Positions 8,233-17,568 of a DNA stretch of 64,000 nt are shown here, in pieces. Both the position numbers and the translations under genes were made by a program. The notes beneath the pieces are model-generated. The model made no database searches and was not told where the DNA came from. It was given only the letters and a program-made list of their open reading frames with translations. Position 1 is the first letter of the stretch, and every line of letters starts with the position of its first letter. Origin of the DNA: Prevotellaceae bacterium (GTDB lineage: Bacteria; Bacteroidota; Bacteroidia; Bacteroidales; Bacteroidaceae); assembly GCA_028723525.1 (NCBI GenBank), contig JAQYET010000096.1, positions 1 through 64,000 of the forward strand. The letters run 5' to 3'.

Positions 8233-9041
8233 GGCTGCATGAATACTTGCTCGGCGACGGTGTTCGCGCGTTCTCAACAATGCGCACGGGTGGTGTGAGC
8301 ACCGGAAACCATGCGTCGTTCAACATCAATCGCCACTGCGGTGACTCCGAGGAGAGCATCAGCAGTAACAGGGCGTTGCTCGCACGGGAACTGGGTGTGG
8401 CTGCCGAGGACATATTATATCCCCTACAGGTGCATGGCTCCGACTATAAAATCGTTACTACCGAACTTCTTTCGCTTGACGCCGACGGGCGACAAGCGTA
8501 TATTGACGGTTGCGATGCGCTGATTACCGACATCGCAAACGTGTGCATCGGGGTATCCACTGCCGACTGTATTCCTATCGTTATCTATGACCGTGAGCAT
8601 CATTGTGCCGCCGTGGTTCATGCCGGTTGGCGCGGAACGGTGAAACGGATTGCCGAGGTGGTGGTGGCAGCAATGGGCAGGCACTTCGCTTCGCGCCCCG
8701 AAATGCTGCGAGCCGCCATAGGACCGGGAATATCGCTCGCAGCATTCGAGGTGGGGGATGAGGTTTACGAGACATTTCTCGCAGCACATTTCCCGATGCA
8801 GAAGATTGCAAAACGCTATCCGCCTATGGACACACCCGACTGCGAAAGACATAAAGACGCACCAAAATGGCATATCGACTTGCCTGCCTGCAACCGCCTG
8901 CAACTCATCGATGCAGGACTTACTGACGAGAATATCCTGTCGTCCGGCATCTGCACTTACCATAACTCTGCCGACTTCTTTTCCGCACGCAGGCTCGGAA
9001 CGGAGTCCGGGAGGGTGTTCACCGCGGCTCTCCTCACTTGA
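8229..9041 (+). CDS. pgeF: Peptidoglycan editing factor / YfiH-type multicopper polyphenol oxidase
   Basis: A 270-aa protein of the YfiH/PgeF family, described as purine-nucleoside-active or as removing misincorporated residues from peptidoglycan precursors. Seen here are [17 protein letters not shown] at the start, the [11 protein letters not shown] and VVHAGWRGT motifs carrying the metal-binding Cys and His, [15 protein letters not shown], and the final [14 protein letters not shown]. Length is normal. The ATG overlaps the obg stop (ATGA), so the two are co-translated. A MITE-like element begins 26 bp after the stop. Confidence 0.9.
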   Translation: MRLHEYLLGDGVRAFSTMRTGGVSTGNHASFNINRHCGDSEESISSNRALLARELGVAAEDILYPLQVHGSDYKIVTTELLSLDADGRQAYIDGCDALITDIANVCIGVSTADCIPIVIYDREHHCAAVVHAGWRGTVKRIAEVVVAAMGRHFASRPEMLRAAIGPGISLAAFEVGDEVYETFLAAHFPMQKIAKRYPPMDTPDCERHKDAPKWHIDLPACNRLQLIDAGLTDENILSSGICTYHNSADFFSARRLGTESGRVFTAALLT

Positions 9042-9066
9042 GGGAGCAACAGAAATACAACATCTT

Positions 9067-9267
9067 TTAACCCCAATCGTTCATTAGACCGCATACTGAT
9101 TATGTTCGATTGTCGGGAAGATTGTCCGGCATATTATCGAAGGCGTAGCGGGCTACGTCAAGATAATATGGCTGATAAGATGCAGGCAAGCGGACGAAAG
9201 CAGTCGTGGAACGATACAATTAACAGGATATAGGTAATTAAGTGTTCTAATGATCGATTGGAGTTTA
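9067..9267. mobile_element. MITE-like element with terminal inverted repeats
   Basis: A ~201-bp non-coding element bounded by 21-bp inverted repeats matching at 18 of 21 positions. The left end begins TTAACCCCAATCGTTCATTA (9067) and the right end reads CTAATGATCGATTGGAGTTT (from 9247). The interior has no open frame and holds a strong hairpin at 9130-9170. The terminus TTTAACCCCAATC recurs at 36818. No clear target-site duplication is seen. A structured RNA is the alternative reading. Confidence 0.55.
9130..9170. other. Hairpin inside the MITE-like element
   Basis: CATATTATC (9130-9138) pairs with GATAATATG (9162-9170). A second helix GGCGTAG/CTACGTC (9142-9148 with 9153-9159, one G-T pair) closes a 4-nt loop. 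The two helices stack across small internal loops. Confidence 0.7.
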
Positions 9268-9327
9268 ATATAAAAGGCATGAACGGTTGCGGCATAATGG
9301 TGTGCGGCATACTGTGTTCATGAAGAC

Positions 9328-9408
9328 AAAATCGCCGAAATTACTGAGCAAAATCGGCGAAATTGGTCGGCAAAATCGGCGGTTTTACTCGGCAATTCCG
9401 CCGATTTT
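9328..9408. repeat. 22-bp-period intergenic array 1 (4 units)
   Basis: Four 15-bp units lie at 9328, 9350, 9372 and 9394: AAAATCGCCGAAATT, AAAATCGGCGAAATT, AAAATCGGCGGTTTT and AATTCCGCCGATTTT. The 7-bp spacers are ACTGAGC, GGTCGGC and ACTCGGC, giving an exact 22-bp period. The last unit is an inverted copy. Located between the 3' ends of pgeF and secDF. The rest of this gene-free stretch (9409-9518) shows nothing recognisable. Confidence 0.9.
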
Positions 9409-9518
9409 GTCGCGCAATAGGTATGCTATCGACGAGCAATAAGCACCTTTCCAAACTACGAAAGGGGGCTTATCGGTCTATGGCAAGCATGACATGGTTT
9501 CGACACGGCATAAAAAGA

Positions 9519-9560
9519 GTACTCCCGCCGGCATCAAGTGCGAGCGGGAGTACGGGTTTT
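9519..9560. terminator. Terminator of secDF (possibly bidirectional)
   Basis: GTACTCCCGC (9519-9528) pairs perfectly with GCGGGAGTAC (9544-9553). Read leftwards the stem is followed by CTCTTTTTA, a good T-tract for secDF, whose stop is at 9601. Rightwards it is followed by GGGTTTTA. Confidence 0.8.
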
Positions 9561-9600
9561 ATGGTTGCTGCGCGGGGCAGCGAAAGGTTGTCGGTCGTGG

Positions 9601-12600
9601 TTATTTCTTCTCCTCCACCTCAACTTCCTTAATCTTGCGACCCATAACGAGGTATGCCACAGGCGATGCAATGAAGATTGAAGAGAGGGTTCCGAATATC
9701 ACACCGAGTATCATCGCAAACGAGAATGAGCGTATGCTGTCGCCTCCGAGGAAGAAGATACAGAGCAGAACGAGCAACGTAGAAGCCGAGGTGTTTACCG
9801 TACGTGCCAGCGTTTCGTTGATAGAGTTGTTGAAGTTGTCCTGCATGTCGCGCTTCTTATACAGCCCGAGGTTCTCACGAATACGGTCGAACACCACCAC
9901 CTTGTCGTTGATAGAGTAACCAATCACGGTAAGTATGGCACCGATGAACGTCTGGTCAATCTCCAGCGAGAACGGAACGATGTTATAGAGTGCCGAGAAG
10001 AAACCGATAACGATTATAGTATCGACAGTCAATGCCACGATAGAACCGATAGAGAACGCCACGTTGCGGAAGCGCAATAGTATGTAGAGGAAGATTGCAA
10101 GGAGGGCTATCACGAGCGAGAATATCGCGTTGTATGTGATGTTCTTTGCAATGCTCGGACCCACTTTCGTGCTGCTGATTATCGAACCGCCCTCACGTAT
10201 GTCCGGGTTTTTAAACGCCTCAACGCTTGCTTGGCTGACAAAGCCGCCCTTCTTGAGCGCATCATAGAGTATTGTCTCTGCCTTGTCGTCCTCGTCGGGA
10301 GAGTTGCTGTCGATGTTGTAGTTGGTTGACACGCGTATTGTCTTGCCGTCTGTGCCGAGTGCTATCACGTTGGTGTTTGCCACCTTGCCTGCCTGTTCGC
10401 CCACGGTGTTCACGAAAGCACCGTTGAGAACCTTACGGACGTCTTCCACGTGGGTGGTCTTGTTCAGAGTGATTACGTAGTTGCGACCGCCTGTGAAGTC
10501 GATAGAACGGCTCAGACCGCGCACTGCGAAGCTCACAATGAAGAGCAGTGCTATCACTCCGAAGACGGTGAACGACTTCCTGTAGTTAGACATGAACTTG
10601 AAGTTTGTGCCCTGAAGGAGGTTCCTTGAGATGCCGGTGAAGAACTTGAGGTTCTGCCAGCGTCCCTTGCCGAGACGGTTCTCATAAACGAGACGGGTAA
10701 GGAACACTGCGGTGAAGAACGAGCAGCAGATACCGATACCCAGTGTTATGGCGAAGCCGCGGATAGGACCTGTACCTATTACGCCGAGGATTACGGCGGT
10801 TATCAGTGATGTAAGGTTAGAGTCGAAGATTGCAGAGAAAGCGTTGCTGTAGCCTTCGCGCACAGCCTCTTTCATTCCCTTGCCCTTGCGCAACTCCTCT
10901 TTTATGCGTTCATAGATGAGCACGTTGGCATCCACAGCCATACCGAGCGTGAGCACGATACCGGCAATACCGGGCATTGACAGTGCCGACTGGAACGACG
11001 CCATTATGCCGAGCGTGAAGAAGAGGTTGATGAGCAGTGCGCAGTTTGCGAGCATACCGGGGATGAAGTTATACATCATCACCATGTAAATCATCAGGAG
11101 CACGAATGCCACTGCGAACGAGATGAGTCCCTGCTGTATCGACTGTGCTCCGAGTGTGGGACCTACCACCTCTTCCTGAACGATGCGTGCCGGCGCAGGC
11201 ATACGTCCCGACTTGAGGGTATTGGCAAGGGCTTTGGTGTCTTCGATGCTGAACGAGCCGGTGATTTCAGAACTTCCGCCGGTGATTGGGTCGTTAACTC
11301 GCGCTGCGGAATATACTGCGTTGTCGAGCACAATGGCGATAGCCTTGCCCATGTTGGCTTTAGTGAGTTCTGCCCAACGGCGTGCGCCGTCGGTGTTCAT
11401 CTTCATGCTCACGCACGGACGTCCCGAAACGGGCTGGAAGTCGTCCTTGGCATCGGTAATCACGTCGCCCTCAAGCGGTGCGCGACCGTTGTTGCCGGTA
11501 GTTTTAATGGCATAAAGTTCGAAGACGTTCTTTGTTCCGTCGGCTGCCTTGGCACCCCACAGGAGTTTCAGGTCGGGTGGTAAAATCTGCTTTGCAGCCT
11601 CGCTGTAAATCATCTTGTTTATCTCTGCGGTGTCGCGTACGTTTGCATATCCCACCACAGCGAGCGACCCGCGCTGTGCCAACTGTAATACGGCGAGCAG
11701 CGGGTTCTGCTTTTTGGCGGCAGCGAGCTCGGCACTTGCCGTGGCGTTCTTTTCTGCCTCATGAGCGGTGTTGGCGTCTTTCTTTATTTGGAATTTAGGC
11801 TGCACCTTCTCTGCAACCTGCTTTTCCTTCAGCGTGTCGTTCTTTGCCACGTCTGCAGTGTCGGCATCGGTTGCTCCGGTTGCAAAACGGCGGTCAACCT
11901 GAGAGAGCAGAGGTGTTATGTCTTCGCTGTTATATGTCTCCCAGAACTCAAGGTTTGCCGAGCCTTGGAGCAGTTTTCTGATGCGCTCCGGCTCACTAAC
12001 TCCCGGCATTTCCACCATGAGTCGTCCCTGTTGTCCTTCGAGTTCCTGAATGTTTGGCTGCACAACTCCGAACTTGTCGATACGTGTGCGCACTACGTTG
12101 AACGAGTTTTTCACGGCGTCGTCAACTGCTGTGCGCAGTGCGGTCTCCACTTCCTTGTCCGAACTCTGTGTGGAAACCTTTCCCTTGAGTTGCTGTGTGG
12201 CGAAGATTTCTGCCAGTCGATGCCCCGGCGCAGCTTTCTGGTAAGCTGTTATGAAGAGCGAGATGAAGTCTTTCTGGCTTGTCTCTTCCTGTTTCTTTGC
12301 TTCCTCGAGGGCCTTGCGGTAGGCTGCGTCCTGCTTATGGTCGGCAAGGAGGTCAACCACATCGGGCACCGAGATTTCGAGGATTACATTCATACCGCCC
12401 TTGAGGTCGAGTCCGAGACCGATTTGTGTCTCAAGACATTCCTGATAGGTGTAGCCGTCATTGATACCGAAAGGCAACTTGAGGTAGCGGACAGAGTCCT
12501 TGTAGTCTTGCTGCGCAATAGGGTCTGAGATTTTGGCAGCCTGACCGTCATAATAGCCGGTCGCTACTGAGAAAGACAAGTAGAAGACGCTTGCCAGTGT

Positions 12601-12642
12601 CAGCAAAATGGCCACTGTAATTACAATTCCTTTGTTTTGCAT
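9601..12642 (-). CDS. secDF: Fused protein translocase subunit SecDF
   Basis: A 1013-aa inner-membrane protein that uses the proton gradient to pull Sec substrates into the periplasm. The SecD half begins with a membrane anchor, then QIGLGLDLKGGMNVILEISVPD, the large P1 domain, LMVEMPGVSEPERIRKLL, and a six-helix block with GIVLTLGMAVDANVLIYERIKEEL. The SecF half starts near residue 690 with SRSIDFTGGRNYVI and ends with VIGYSINDKVVVFDRIREN and FGTLSSIFIASPVAY. SecDF fusions of this size are usual in Bacteroidetes. The P1 region has a low-complexity Lys/Ala/Glu-rich insert (around 265-315). It should support export of the T9SS cargo encoded nearby. A TATCTTTG -7 box lies upstream on the reverse strand (12691-12698). 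Confidence 0.97.
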   Translation of the reverse strand: MQNKGIVITVAILLTLASVFYLSFSVATGYYDGQAAKISDPIAQQDYKDSVRYLKLPFGINDGYTYQECLETQIGLGLDLKGGMNVILEISVPDVVDLLADHKQDAAYRKALEEAKKQEETSQKDFISLFITAYQKAAPGHRLAEIFATQQLKGKVSTQSSDKEVETALRTAVDDAVKNSFNVVRTRIDKFGVVQPNIQELEGQQGRLMVEMPGVSEPERIRKLLQGSANLEFWETYNSEDITPLLSQVDRRFATGATDADTADVAKNDTLKEKQVAEKVQPKFQIKKDANTAHEAEKNATASAELAAAKKQNPLLAVLQLAQRGSLAVVGYANVRDTAEINKMIYSEAAKQILPPDLKLLWGAKAADGTKNVFELYAIKTTGNNGRAPLEGDVITDAKDDFQPVSGRPCVSMKMNTDGARRWAELTKANMGKAIAIVLDNAVYSAARVNDPITGGSSEITGSFSIEDTKALANTLKSGRMPAPARIVQEEVVGPTLGAQSIQQGLISFAVAFVLLMIYMVMMYNFIPGMLANCALLINLFFTLGIMASFQSALSMPGIAGIVLTLGMAVDANVLIYERIKEELRKGKGMKEAVREGYSNAFSAIFDSNLTSLITAVILGVIGTGPIRGFAITLGIGICCSFFTAVFLTRLVYENRLGKGRWQNLKFFTGISRNLLQGTNFKFMSNYRKSFTVFGVIALLFIVSFAVRGLSRSIDFTGGRNYVITLNKTTHVEDVRKVLNGAFVNTVGEQAGKVANTNVIALGTDGKTIRVSTNYNIDSNSPDEDDKAETILYDALKKGGFVSQASVEAFKNPDIREGGSIISSTKVGPSIAKNITYNAIFSLVIALLAIFLYILLRFRNVAFSIGSIVALTVDTIIVIGFFSALYNIVPFSLEIDQTFIGAILTVIGYSINDKVVVFDRIRENLGLYKKRDMQDNFNNSINETLARTVNTSASTLLVLLCIFFLGGDSIRSFSFAMILGVIFGTLSSIFIASPVAYLVMGRKIKEVEVEEKK

Positions 12643-12747
12643 TTTTTTATTTTACTTTTGATGTTACAATTTCTCAGTTATAATAGGGTGCAAAGATAAT
12701 TATTTTTTCACATTTGGAAAAATTTCAGGCTGATTATTATTCATTTT

Positions 12748-13839
12748 TTATCTCTTGGAACGTTTTTTCAGCCGGCAGCGTAGCGGATAATGGTCTGATG
12801 CGTGCAATCTGTCAACGACCTGACAGTTGTATGGTGTCCAGTCGGGTGAGCAGAAGATGTGGTCGATGCGGAAGTGCATGCCGTTTCTTTCGAAGGTAAA
12901 TCCTGGTCCTGTTGCAGTGGATGAGTAGCAGTCGGTGAGCCTTTTCTCCATCTGGCGATGGGAGAATGACACAGGCGTTTCGTTGAAATCGCCACAAACT
13001 ATGACGCTCCTGCCCCTTGAGAGCAGACTGTCGATATAGTGCGTGACAGCCTTTATCTGCGGTGCCCGGTAGCGAGTTGTAGCCACCACCTTGCTTATCA
13101 GCAGCCGGTTTCCCTCGCTTCGAGGGTCGCGGTTGCCTCTGCCGCTGATTATTTTTCCCACTTCCGAGCGTTCTTCTTCGCTGAGATTGAAACTCTGGAA
13201 GTGGTTGGAAACCACCGTCACCGTGTCGCTGTCGATGAGCAGATGGAACGCTGCACTGAGGTTGCCGAGCGACTCGTAGGGTATGCGTTCTTTGCCTATT
13301 ATGAGGAAGCGGCTCACCATAAGCAGCACGTTGCCGCTGTTGTTGTCAACGTCTTCGATGTATCTGCCTTTGCCGCCGAGTTGCTCCCACTTATACCTTT
13401 GCGGCGGAACCTCCTGAAAACAGGCTATGTCGGGCTTTGCCATGTCAAGGTATCTGATTATCGTATGCAGTGCATCGACGCTGTCTGCGGGCATTTCGTT
13501 CTTGAATTGCATCACGTTCATGCTCAGCAGTTGGATAGCATCGTCGGGCGGATTTGAGGGCAGGTTGATGGGGCAGAAATCACGAAGCGGGAAATAACAG
13601 AGCAGGAAGCCGAGCAGCGGAATTATCGCTCCGCGCCACCAAAAGAACAGCCAGAACAGGAGGAAGAGGGCATTGATAATCATGAAAGCAGGGAAAGCCA
13701 GCCCTGAACACGACAGCAACGGACTCGTCTCGGCGTCGAAACAACTGCTGTATCCCGTCAATATCGCTATCAGCACGGTGGCTGCGTTGGCTCCACCGAC
13801 GAGTTTTATCAGCAGCGACTTAACCTTCCTGAGCATCAT
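12748..13839 (-). CDS. Endonuclease/exonuclease/phosphatase (EEP) family membrane protein
   Basis: A 363-aa protein with three hydrophobic segments in the first ~95 residues, then a DNase I-like fold. Motifs seen are LLSMNVMQFKNE, CFQEVPPQ with the metal-binding Glu, VVSNHFQS, VIVCGDFNETPVS (catalytic Asp and Asn) and the terminal ASDHYPLRCRL His. The substrate could be nucleic acid or a phosphoester lipid; the sequence does not decide. The active domain probably faces the periplasm. Its start overlaps the rhomboid stop by 4 bp, so the two are co-translated, a pairing I recall from other Bacteroidales. Confidence 0.85.
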   Translation of the reverse strand: MMLRKVKSLLIKLVGGANAATVLIAILTGYSSCFDAETSPLLSCSGLAFPAFMIINALFLLFWLFFWWRGAIIPLLGFLLCYFPLRDFCPINLPSNPPDDAIQLLSMNVMQFKNEMPADSVDALHTIIRYLDMAKPDIACFQEVPPQRYKWEQLGGKGRYIEDVDNNSGNVLLMVSRFLIIGKERIPYESLGNLSAAFHLLIDSDTVTVVSNHFQSFNLSEEERSEVGKIISGRGNRDPRSEGNRLLISKVVATTRYRAPQIKAVTHYIDSLLSRGRSVIVCGDFNETPVSFSHRQMEKRLTDCYSSTATGPGFTFERNGMHFRIDHIFCSPDWTPYNCQVVDRLHASDHYPLRCRLKKRSKR

Positions 13840-14732
13840 TTGTTTCCATTGTCGAACAGCCTTCGCTTCTCTTCAGCCGTCAGACTGTCGTATCCGGAAC
13901 GCTTAATCTTGTCGAGGATACGGTCTGTTTCCTCGTCGTTCTCTTTCTTTCTCTCATCATAGCCCCTGTCGTTATAGTCGTTTTTCGGCAGGTCTTTCTC
14001 CTTTCTCTTCTCCCATTTTCGCTTCATGTTGTCGAAGAACTGCTCCCCATTGCCCAAGTAGGAGTCAGACCCGGGGTGGTTTTTCCAGTACTTTATTATT
14101 AGCCAACCGAACAACATGCCGCCGAGATGAGCAAAATGGGCTACGCCGTCGCTGCTCGTTCCGAGGGCAGAAAAGAGTTCTATGGCAACGTATATGAGCA
14201 CGAACCACTTAGCCTTAATGGGCACAGGGAGGGGGAAGATGAATATGCGTTGCTCGGGATATAACATGCCGAAAGCGAGCAATATGCCGTAAATCGCACC
14301 CGATGCGCCCACGGTGTTCCACATGTTCAGGTATTCGTCCATCGGCATCACGAAACCATCGGGGGTGGTGACACGGTCGAACGCAGCCATTCCCTCAAAC
14401 ACAAAGTGACTGTATTGCACAAGTTCCTGCACCAATCCCGCACCGATGCCGCACGCTATATAATATAAAAGGAACTTCTTCGCTCCCCAAGTGTGCTCCA
14501 CCACGACGCCGAACATCCACAGCGCAAACATGTTGAAGAAGATGTGCTGGAAACCTCCGTGCATGAACATGTAGGTGAAGAGCTGATAGAACTTGAAGTC
14601 GCTTGCCATGAAGAAATGCAGACCGAGATAGTCGCTGAGTTCTATCCCTCTCATCTCAAACACCCACGTAGCCAAGAACGCGAGCACGTTTATAATCAAT
14701 AAATTCTTTGTTACTGTAGGAATTCCACGCAT
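13836..14732 (-). CDS. Rhomboid family intramembrane serine protease
   Basis: A 298-aa intramembrane protease with six or so hydrophobic segments. The nucleophile is Ser144 in GASGAIYG and the His partner is His202 in AHLGG. HGGFQHIFFNMFALWMFG (about 58-75) is the conserved L1/TM2 region. The tail after residue 215 is charged and ends SLTAEEKRRLFDNGNK, the short C-terminal box found on Bacteroidetes rhomboids. Substrates are unknown. It is the first gene of a leftward pair with the EEP protein and diverges from the HU gene. Confidence 0.93.
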   Translation of the reverse strand: MRGIPTVTKNLLIINVLAFLATWVFEMRGIELSDYLGLHFFMASDFKFYQLFTYMFMHGGFQHIFFNMFALWMFGVVVEHTWGAKKFLLYYIACGIGAGLVQELVQYSHFVFEGMAAFDRVTTPDGFVMPMDEYLNMWNTVGASGAIYGILLAFGMLYPEQRIFIFPLPVPIKAKWFVLIYVAIELFSALGTSSDGVAHFAHLGGMLFGWLIIKYWKNHPGSDSYLGNGEQFFDNMKRKWEKRKEKDLPKNDYNDRGYDERKKENDEETDRILDKIKRSGYDSLTAEEKRRLFDNGNK

Positions 14733-14853
14733 ATCTGTGAATGTTTTTATAATAAAATCGCGGCAAAATTACGAAAAATATCATTCAAATAGCACAAAAG
14801 CAGGGGCTTGACGAGTTTTTTTTATCAAATTCTTTATTTTTTTGTGTTTTTTG

Positions 14854-14884
14854 TTTGTTTTTTAAAAGGATTAAAGTATATTTG
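14854..14884 (+). promoter_or_regulatory. Promoter of the HU gene
   Basis: TTTG (14854-14857), 19 bp, then TATATTTG (14877-14884): a full match to the Bacteroidetes sigma-AB consensus. Transcription should start near 14890, giving a leader of about 48 nt. Confidence 0.85.
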
Positions 14885-14937
14885 CGGTTGAAATATTGAA
14901 TACACTCAATAAAATAATAATTTAATCAGCCCAAGTT

Positions 14938-15210
14938 ATGAATAAAACAGAATTAGTAAAGAAGATTGCAGAGAACGCAGCCATCAGTCAGGTTGATGCA
15001 AAGAAGGCTCTTGATGCAACTATTGAGGCAATCAAGGAAGCATTGGCAAAGGAAGATAAGGTAGCCCTCGTTGGTTTTGGAACTTTCAGCGTTGCAACAC
15101 GCGAAGCACATGAGGGAATTAACCCGGCAACAAAGCAGAAAATACAAATTCCTGCAAAGAAGGTAGCAAAGTTCAAGGCAGGTGCCGAGCTTGTTGACGC
15201 TCTGAAATGA
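14938..15210 (+). CDS. hup: HU-type DNA-binding protein
   Basis: A 90-aa histone-like nucleoid protein. It opens MNKTELVKKIAENAAISQ, has the conserved ALVGFGTFSV turn, and shows the DNA-binding arm with INPATKQKIQIPAKKVAKFKAG, including the conserved intercalating proline (NPAT). Length is exactly that of a canonical HU subunit. It has its own strong promoter and a strong terminator, as expected for an abundant protein. It is one candidate, among others, for binding the phased arrays described elsewhere in the window, though nothing in the sequence shows this. Confidence 0.96.
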   Translation: MNKTELVKKIAENAAISQVDAKKALDATIEAIKEALAKEDKVALVGFGTFSVATREAHEGINPATKQKIQIPAKKVAKFKAGAELVDALK

Positions 15211-15233
15211 TTTTTCCGACAAGCAATAAGAGG

Positions 15234-15263
15234 GAGGGTTCTTTTTCGAGAACCCTCTTTTTT
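15234..15263 (+). terminator. Rho-independent terminator of the HU gene
   Basis: GAGGGTTCT (15234-15242) pairs with AGAACCCTC (15249-15257) around the loop TTTTCG and is followed by six T residues (15258-15263). Confidence 0.93.
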
Positions 15264-15341
15264 ATGCCGTGACGATGCCACGGAGCAGGCTTCCACGCAA
15301 CCATTTTGACTCCGGCGGCTGCAAAAACATAGACGTTTTAT

Positions 15342-15372
15342 TTTGCGGTCTCTGCGAAAAGAACTACCTTTG
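15342..15372 (+). promoter_or_regulatory. Promoter of rbfA
   Basis: TTTG (15342-15345), 19 bp, then TACCTTTG (15365-15372). The flank GAAAAGAACTACCTTTG is nearly repeated at the pckA promoter (49537-49544). Confidence 0.85.
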
Positions 15373-15396
15373 CACAAAACAAAAAGGAGAAACGAC

Positions 15397-15732
15397 ATGC
15401 AGGAAACAAGACAAAACCGCATAGCAAGACTGTTGCAGAAAGAACTGAGCCTCATATTTCAGAGCCAGACAAGGATGATGCACGGGGTGCTGGTGAGCGT
15501 GACAAGGGTGAAAGTGAGTCCCGACCTCAGCATCTGCACAGCCTATCTGAGCATCTTCCCGAGCGAAAAAGGAGAGGAACTGCTCAAGAACATCACGGCA
15601 AACGACAAGACAATACGCTACGAACTCGGCACAAGGGTGCGCAACCAGTTGCGCATCATCCCCGAACTTAGGTTCTTCATAGACGACTCCCTCGACTATA
15701 TCGAACGCATCGACGAACTGCTCGGCAAATGA
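15397..15732 (+). CDS. rbfA: Ribosome-binding factor A
   Basis: A 111-aa KH-like protein that binds the 30S subunit during 16S rRNA maturation. It opens MQETRQNRIARLLQKELSLIFQ and continues with VSVTRVKVSPDLSICTAYLSIFP and ELRFFIDDSLDYIERIDELL, all typical of the family. I take the ATG at 15397, which has an AGGAG ribosome site (AAAAAGGAGA) a few bases upstream; an in-frame ATG farther upstream overlaps the promoter. Its stop overlaps the following permease start by 4 bp. Confidence 0.94.
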   Translation: MQETRQNRIARLLQKELSLIFQSQTRMMHGVLVSVTRVKVSPDLSICTAYLSIFPSEKGEELLKNITANDKTIRYELGTRVRNQLRIIPELRFFIDDSLDYIERIDELLGK

Positions 15733-16958
15733 GTTTCCCGTCATACATCGCACGCCGTTACCTCTTTTCGAAGAAGAGCACTAACGCAATCAACGTCATA
15801 AGTTTCATCTCTATGGCGGGCGTTGCCGTGGCTTCGATGGCTCTCATCATAACACTCAGCGTGTTCAACGGTTTCCACGACCTCGTGGCATCGCTCTTCA
15901 CGGCAATGGACCCGCAGCTGCTCGTGACACCCAAGGAGGGAAAGAGCGTGCCTGCCGACGACCCGATACTCGACGAGATACGCCGACTGCCGGAGGTGAA
16001 GGTGGCAATGGACTGCGTCGAAGACAATGCCCTCGCCGTTTATGAAGACCGGCAGGCAATGGTGAAGATAAAGGGTGTGGAGAACAGTTTCAGCGAACTG
16101 ACACAGATAAACAACATTCTCTACGGTGACGGGGAGTTCTCTCTTCAAGCGGCAAACCTGCAATACGGCACTTTAGGCATACGACTTGCCGAAACCCTCG
16201 GCACCACAGCCCGCTGGGATGGATTCCTGAAAGTGTTCGCACCGAAACGACAGGGACAGATAGACATCGCAAACCCTACCGACGGATTTGTGGAAGACTC
16301 GCTCCTGTCGCCCGGAGTGGTGTTCTGCGTGAAGCAGGCAAAGTATGACAACAGCTACATCATAACATCCATTTCATTTGCCCGCGAACTATTCGACATG
16401 TACGGAATGATTACCGGACTTGAACTTCGACTGCATGACGGCACCAATATCAGCCGTACGAAAGACCGCATAATCGAAATCGCAGGCGGGAAATACAACG
16501 TGCTTGACCGCTATGAGCAGCAGGAAGACACGTTCAACATAATGAAGATAGAGAAACTCATAGCATATATTTTCCTCACATTCATACTCGCCGTGGCGTG
16601 CTTCAACATCATCGGCTCGCTCTCAATGCTCATCATCGACAAGAAAGACGATGTGGTGACGCTGCGCAACCTCGGTGCCGACGACCGCATGATAACGCGC
16701 ATTTTCCTGCTCGAAGGGCGCATGATAGCCGCTGTGGGGGCATTGGCAGGCATAGTCGTCGGATTGTTCCTGTGCTTCCTTCAGCAGACTTTCGGAATAG
16801 TGAAGCTCGGAAGCAGCAGCGGTTCGTTCATCGTCGATGCCTACCCCGTAAGCGTTCACTTGTCAGACGTGGTGCTCGTGTTCGTCACCGTCCTTGTGGT
16901 GAGTTTCCTGTCGGTGTGGTATCCGGTGCATTACTTCTCAAAAAGACTTCTTAAATAA
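15729..16958 (+). CDS. LolC/LolE-type ABC transporter permease (FtsX family)
   Basis: A 409-aa inner-membrane protein with one N-terminal segment, a large periplasmic domain and three C-terminal segments. It opens MSFPSYIARRYLFSKKSTNA and NVISFISMAGVAVASMALI, and the C-terminal part has ACFNIIGSLSMLIIDKKDDV followed by RNLGADDRMITRIFLLEG. These are the hallmarks of lipoprotein-releasing permeases, which extract outer-membrane lipoproteins from the inner membrane with the ATPase LolD. No ATPase gene is adjacent. Placement behind rbfA with a 4-bp overlap is a layout I recall from Bacteroidales genomes. Confidence 0.88.
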   Translation: MSFPSYIARRYLFSKKSTNAINVISFISMAGVAVASMALIITLSVFNGFHDLVASLFTAMDPQLLVTPKEGKSVPADDPILDEIRRLPEVKVAMDCVEDNALAVYEDRQAMVKIKGVENSFSELTQINNILYGDGEFSLQAANLQYGTLGIRLAETLGTTARWDGFLKVFAPKRQGQIDIANPTDGFVEDSLLSPGVVFCVKQAKYDNSYIITSISFARELFDMYGMITGLELRLHDGTNISRTKDRIIEIAGGKYNVLDRYEQQEDTFNIMKIEKLIAYIFLTFILAVACFNIIGSLSMLIIDKKDDVVTLRNLGADDRMITRIFLLEGRMIAAVGALAGIVVGLFLCFLQQTFGIVKLGSSSGSFIVDAYPVSVHLSDVVLVFVTVLVVSFLSVWYPVHYFSKRLLK

Positions 16959-16994
16959 CAGCCACACAGACGCCACATGCCATTCGCATCAACG

Positions 16995-17348
16995 TTATTG
17001 CTTGTCGCGGTCGTAGTGCGGCATATCGTCGGGGAGAACAAAAGAGAACTCCACAAGTCCGCGAACCTCGCCGTCCTCGCGCCAAGGCGTCTGATATATC
17101 AGCTTCCGCTTTCCCCGCTTTGTTATGGTATAGCAGTGTGGCACGTTCTTTTCGAGCATCTCGCGGATTATGCCTTGCGACCTCTCGCTGTGACATGGCA
17201 GCATGCTCTTTCCCACCATCGTCTCACCGGGTTTGTTGAATGTCTCCCGCGAACGCTTGTTCATGAATATCACCTTGCCCTCCAAGTCGCACACCGTTAC
17301 AGCCCCCTCAATGTCTTCTGCCCAAGAAAACAGTTCTGTTTCTTTCAT
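16995..17348 (-). CDS. Single-domain PAS sensor protein
   Basis: A 117-aa cytoplasmic protein consisting of little more than one PAS fold. It has AEDIEGAVTVCDLEGKVIF, MNKRSRETFNKPGETMVGKS, then LPCHSERSQGIIREMLEK and a C-terminal strand LVEFSFVLPDDM. There is no attached kinase, cyclase or DNA-binding domain. The CHSERS segment (Cys and His close together) could bind a ligand or cofactor, but this is not established. It is convergent with the LolC/E-type gene (36-bp gap, no clear terminator). Confidence 0.75.
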   Translation of the reverse strand: MKETELFSWAEDIEGAVTVCDLEGKVIFMNKRSRETFNKPGETMVGKSMLPCHSERSQGIIREMLEKNVPHCYTITKRGKRKLIYQTPWREDGEVRGLVEFSFVLPDDMPHYDRDKQ

Positions 17349-17568
17349 GATTTATCCTTTGTTTTCTGTTTAATTTTTCATCTGCAATATTACAAATAAA
17401 TAATAGAATACGCAAATAATGGCAAAGATATAATAATATTTCACAAACAGATGCACCCAAATTCAATCTTAATAGCAAAGAAGCGTTAGTCTGTAATAGG
17501 CGGAAAGAAGTTTTCCGACAGCATCTACTCATTATTTATATATTTACAAACCTAAACCATTTTCAACA

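Noticed and set aside
9328..9408. CRISPR array
   Set aside because: Units are 15 bp with 7-bp spacers, spacers recur between loci, orientation flips at the end, and no cas gene is present.
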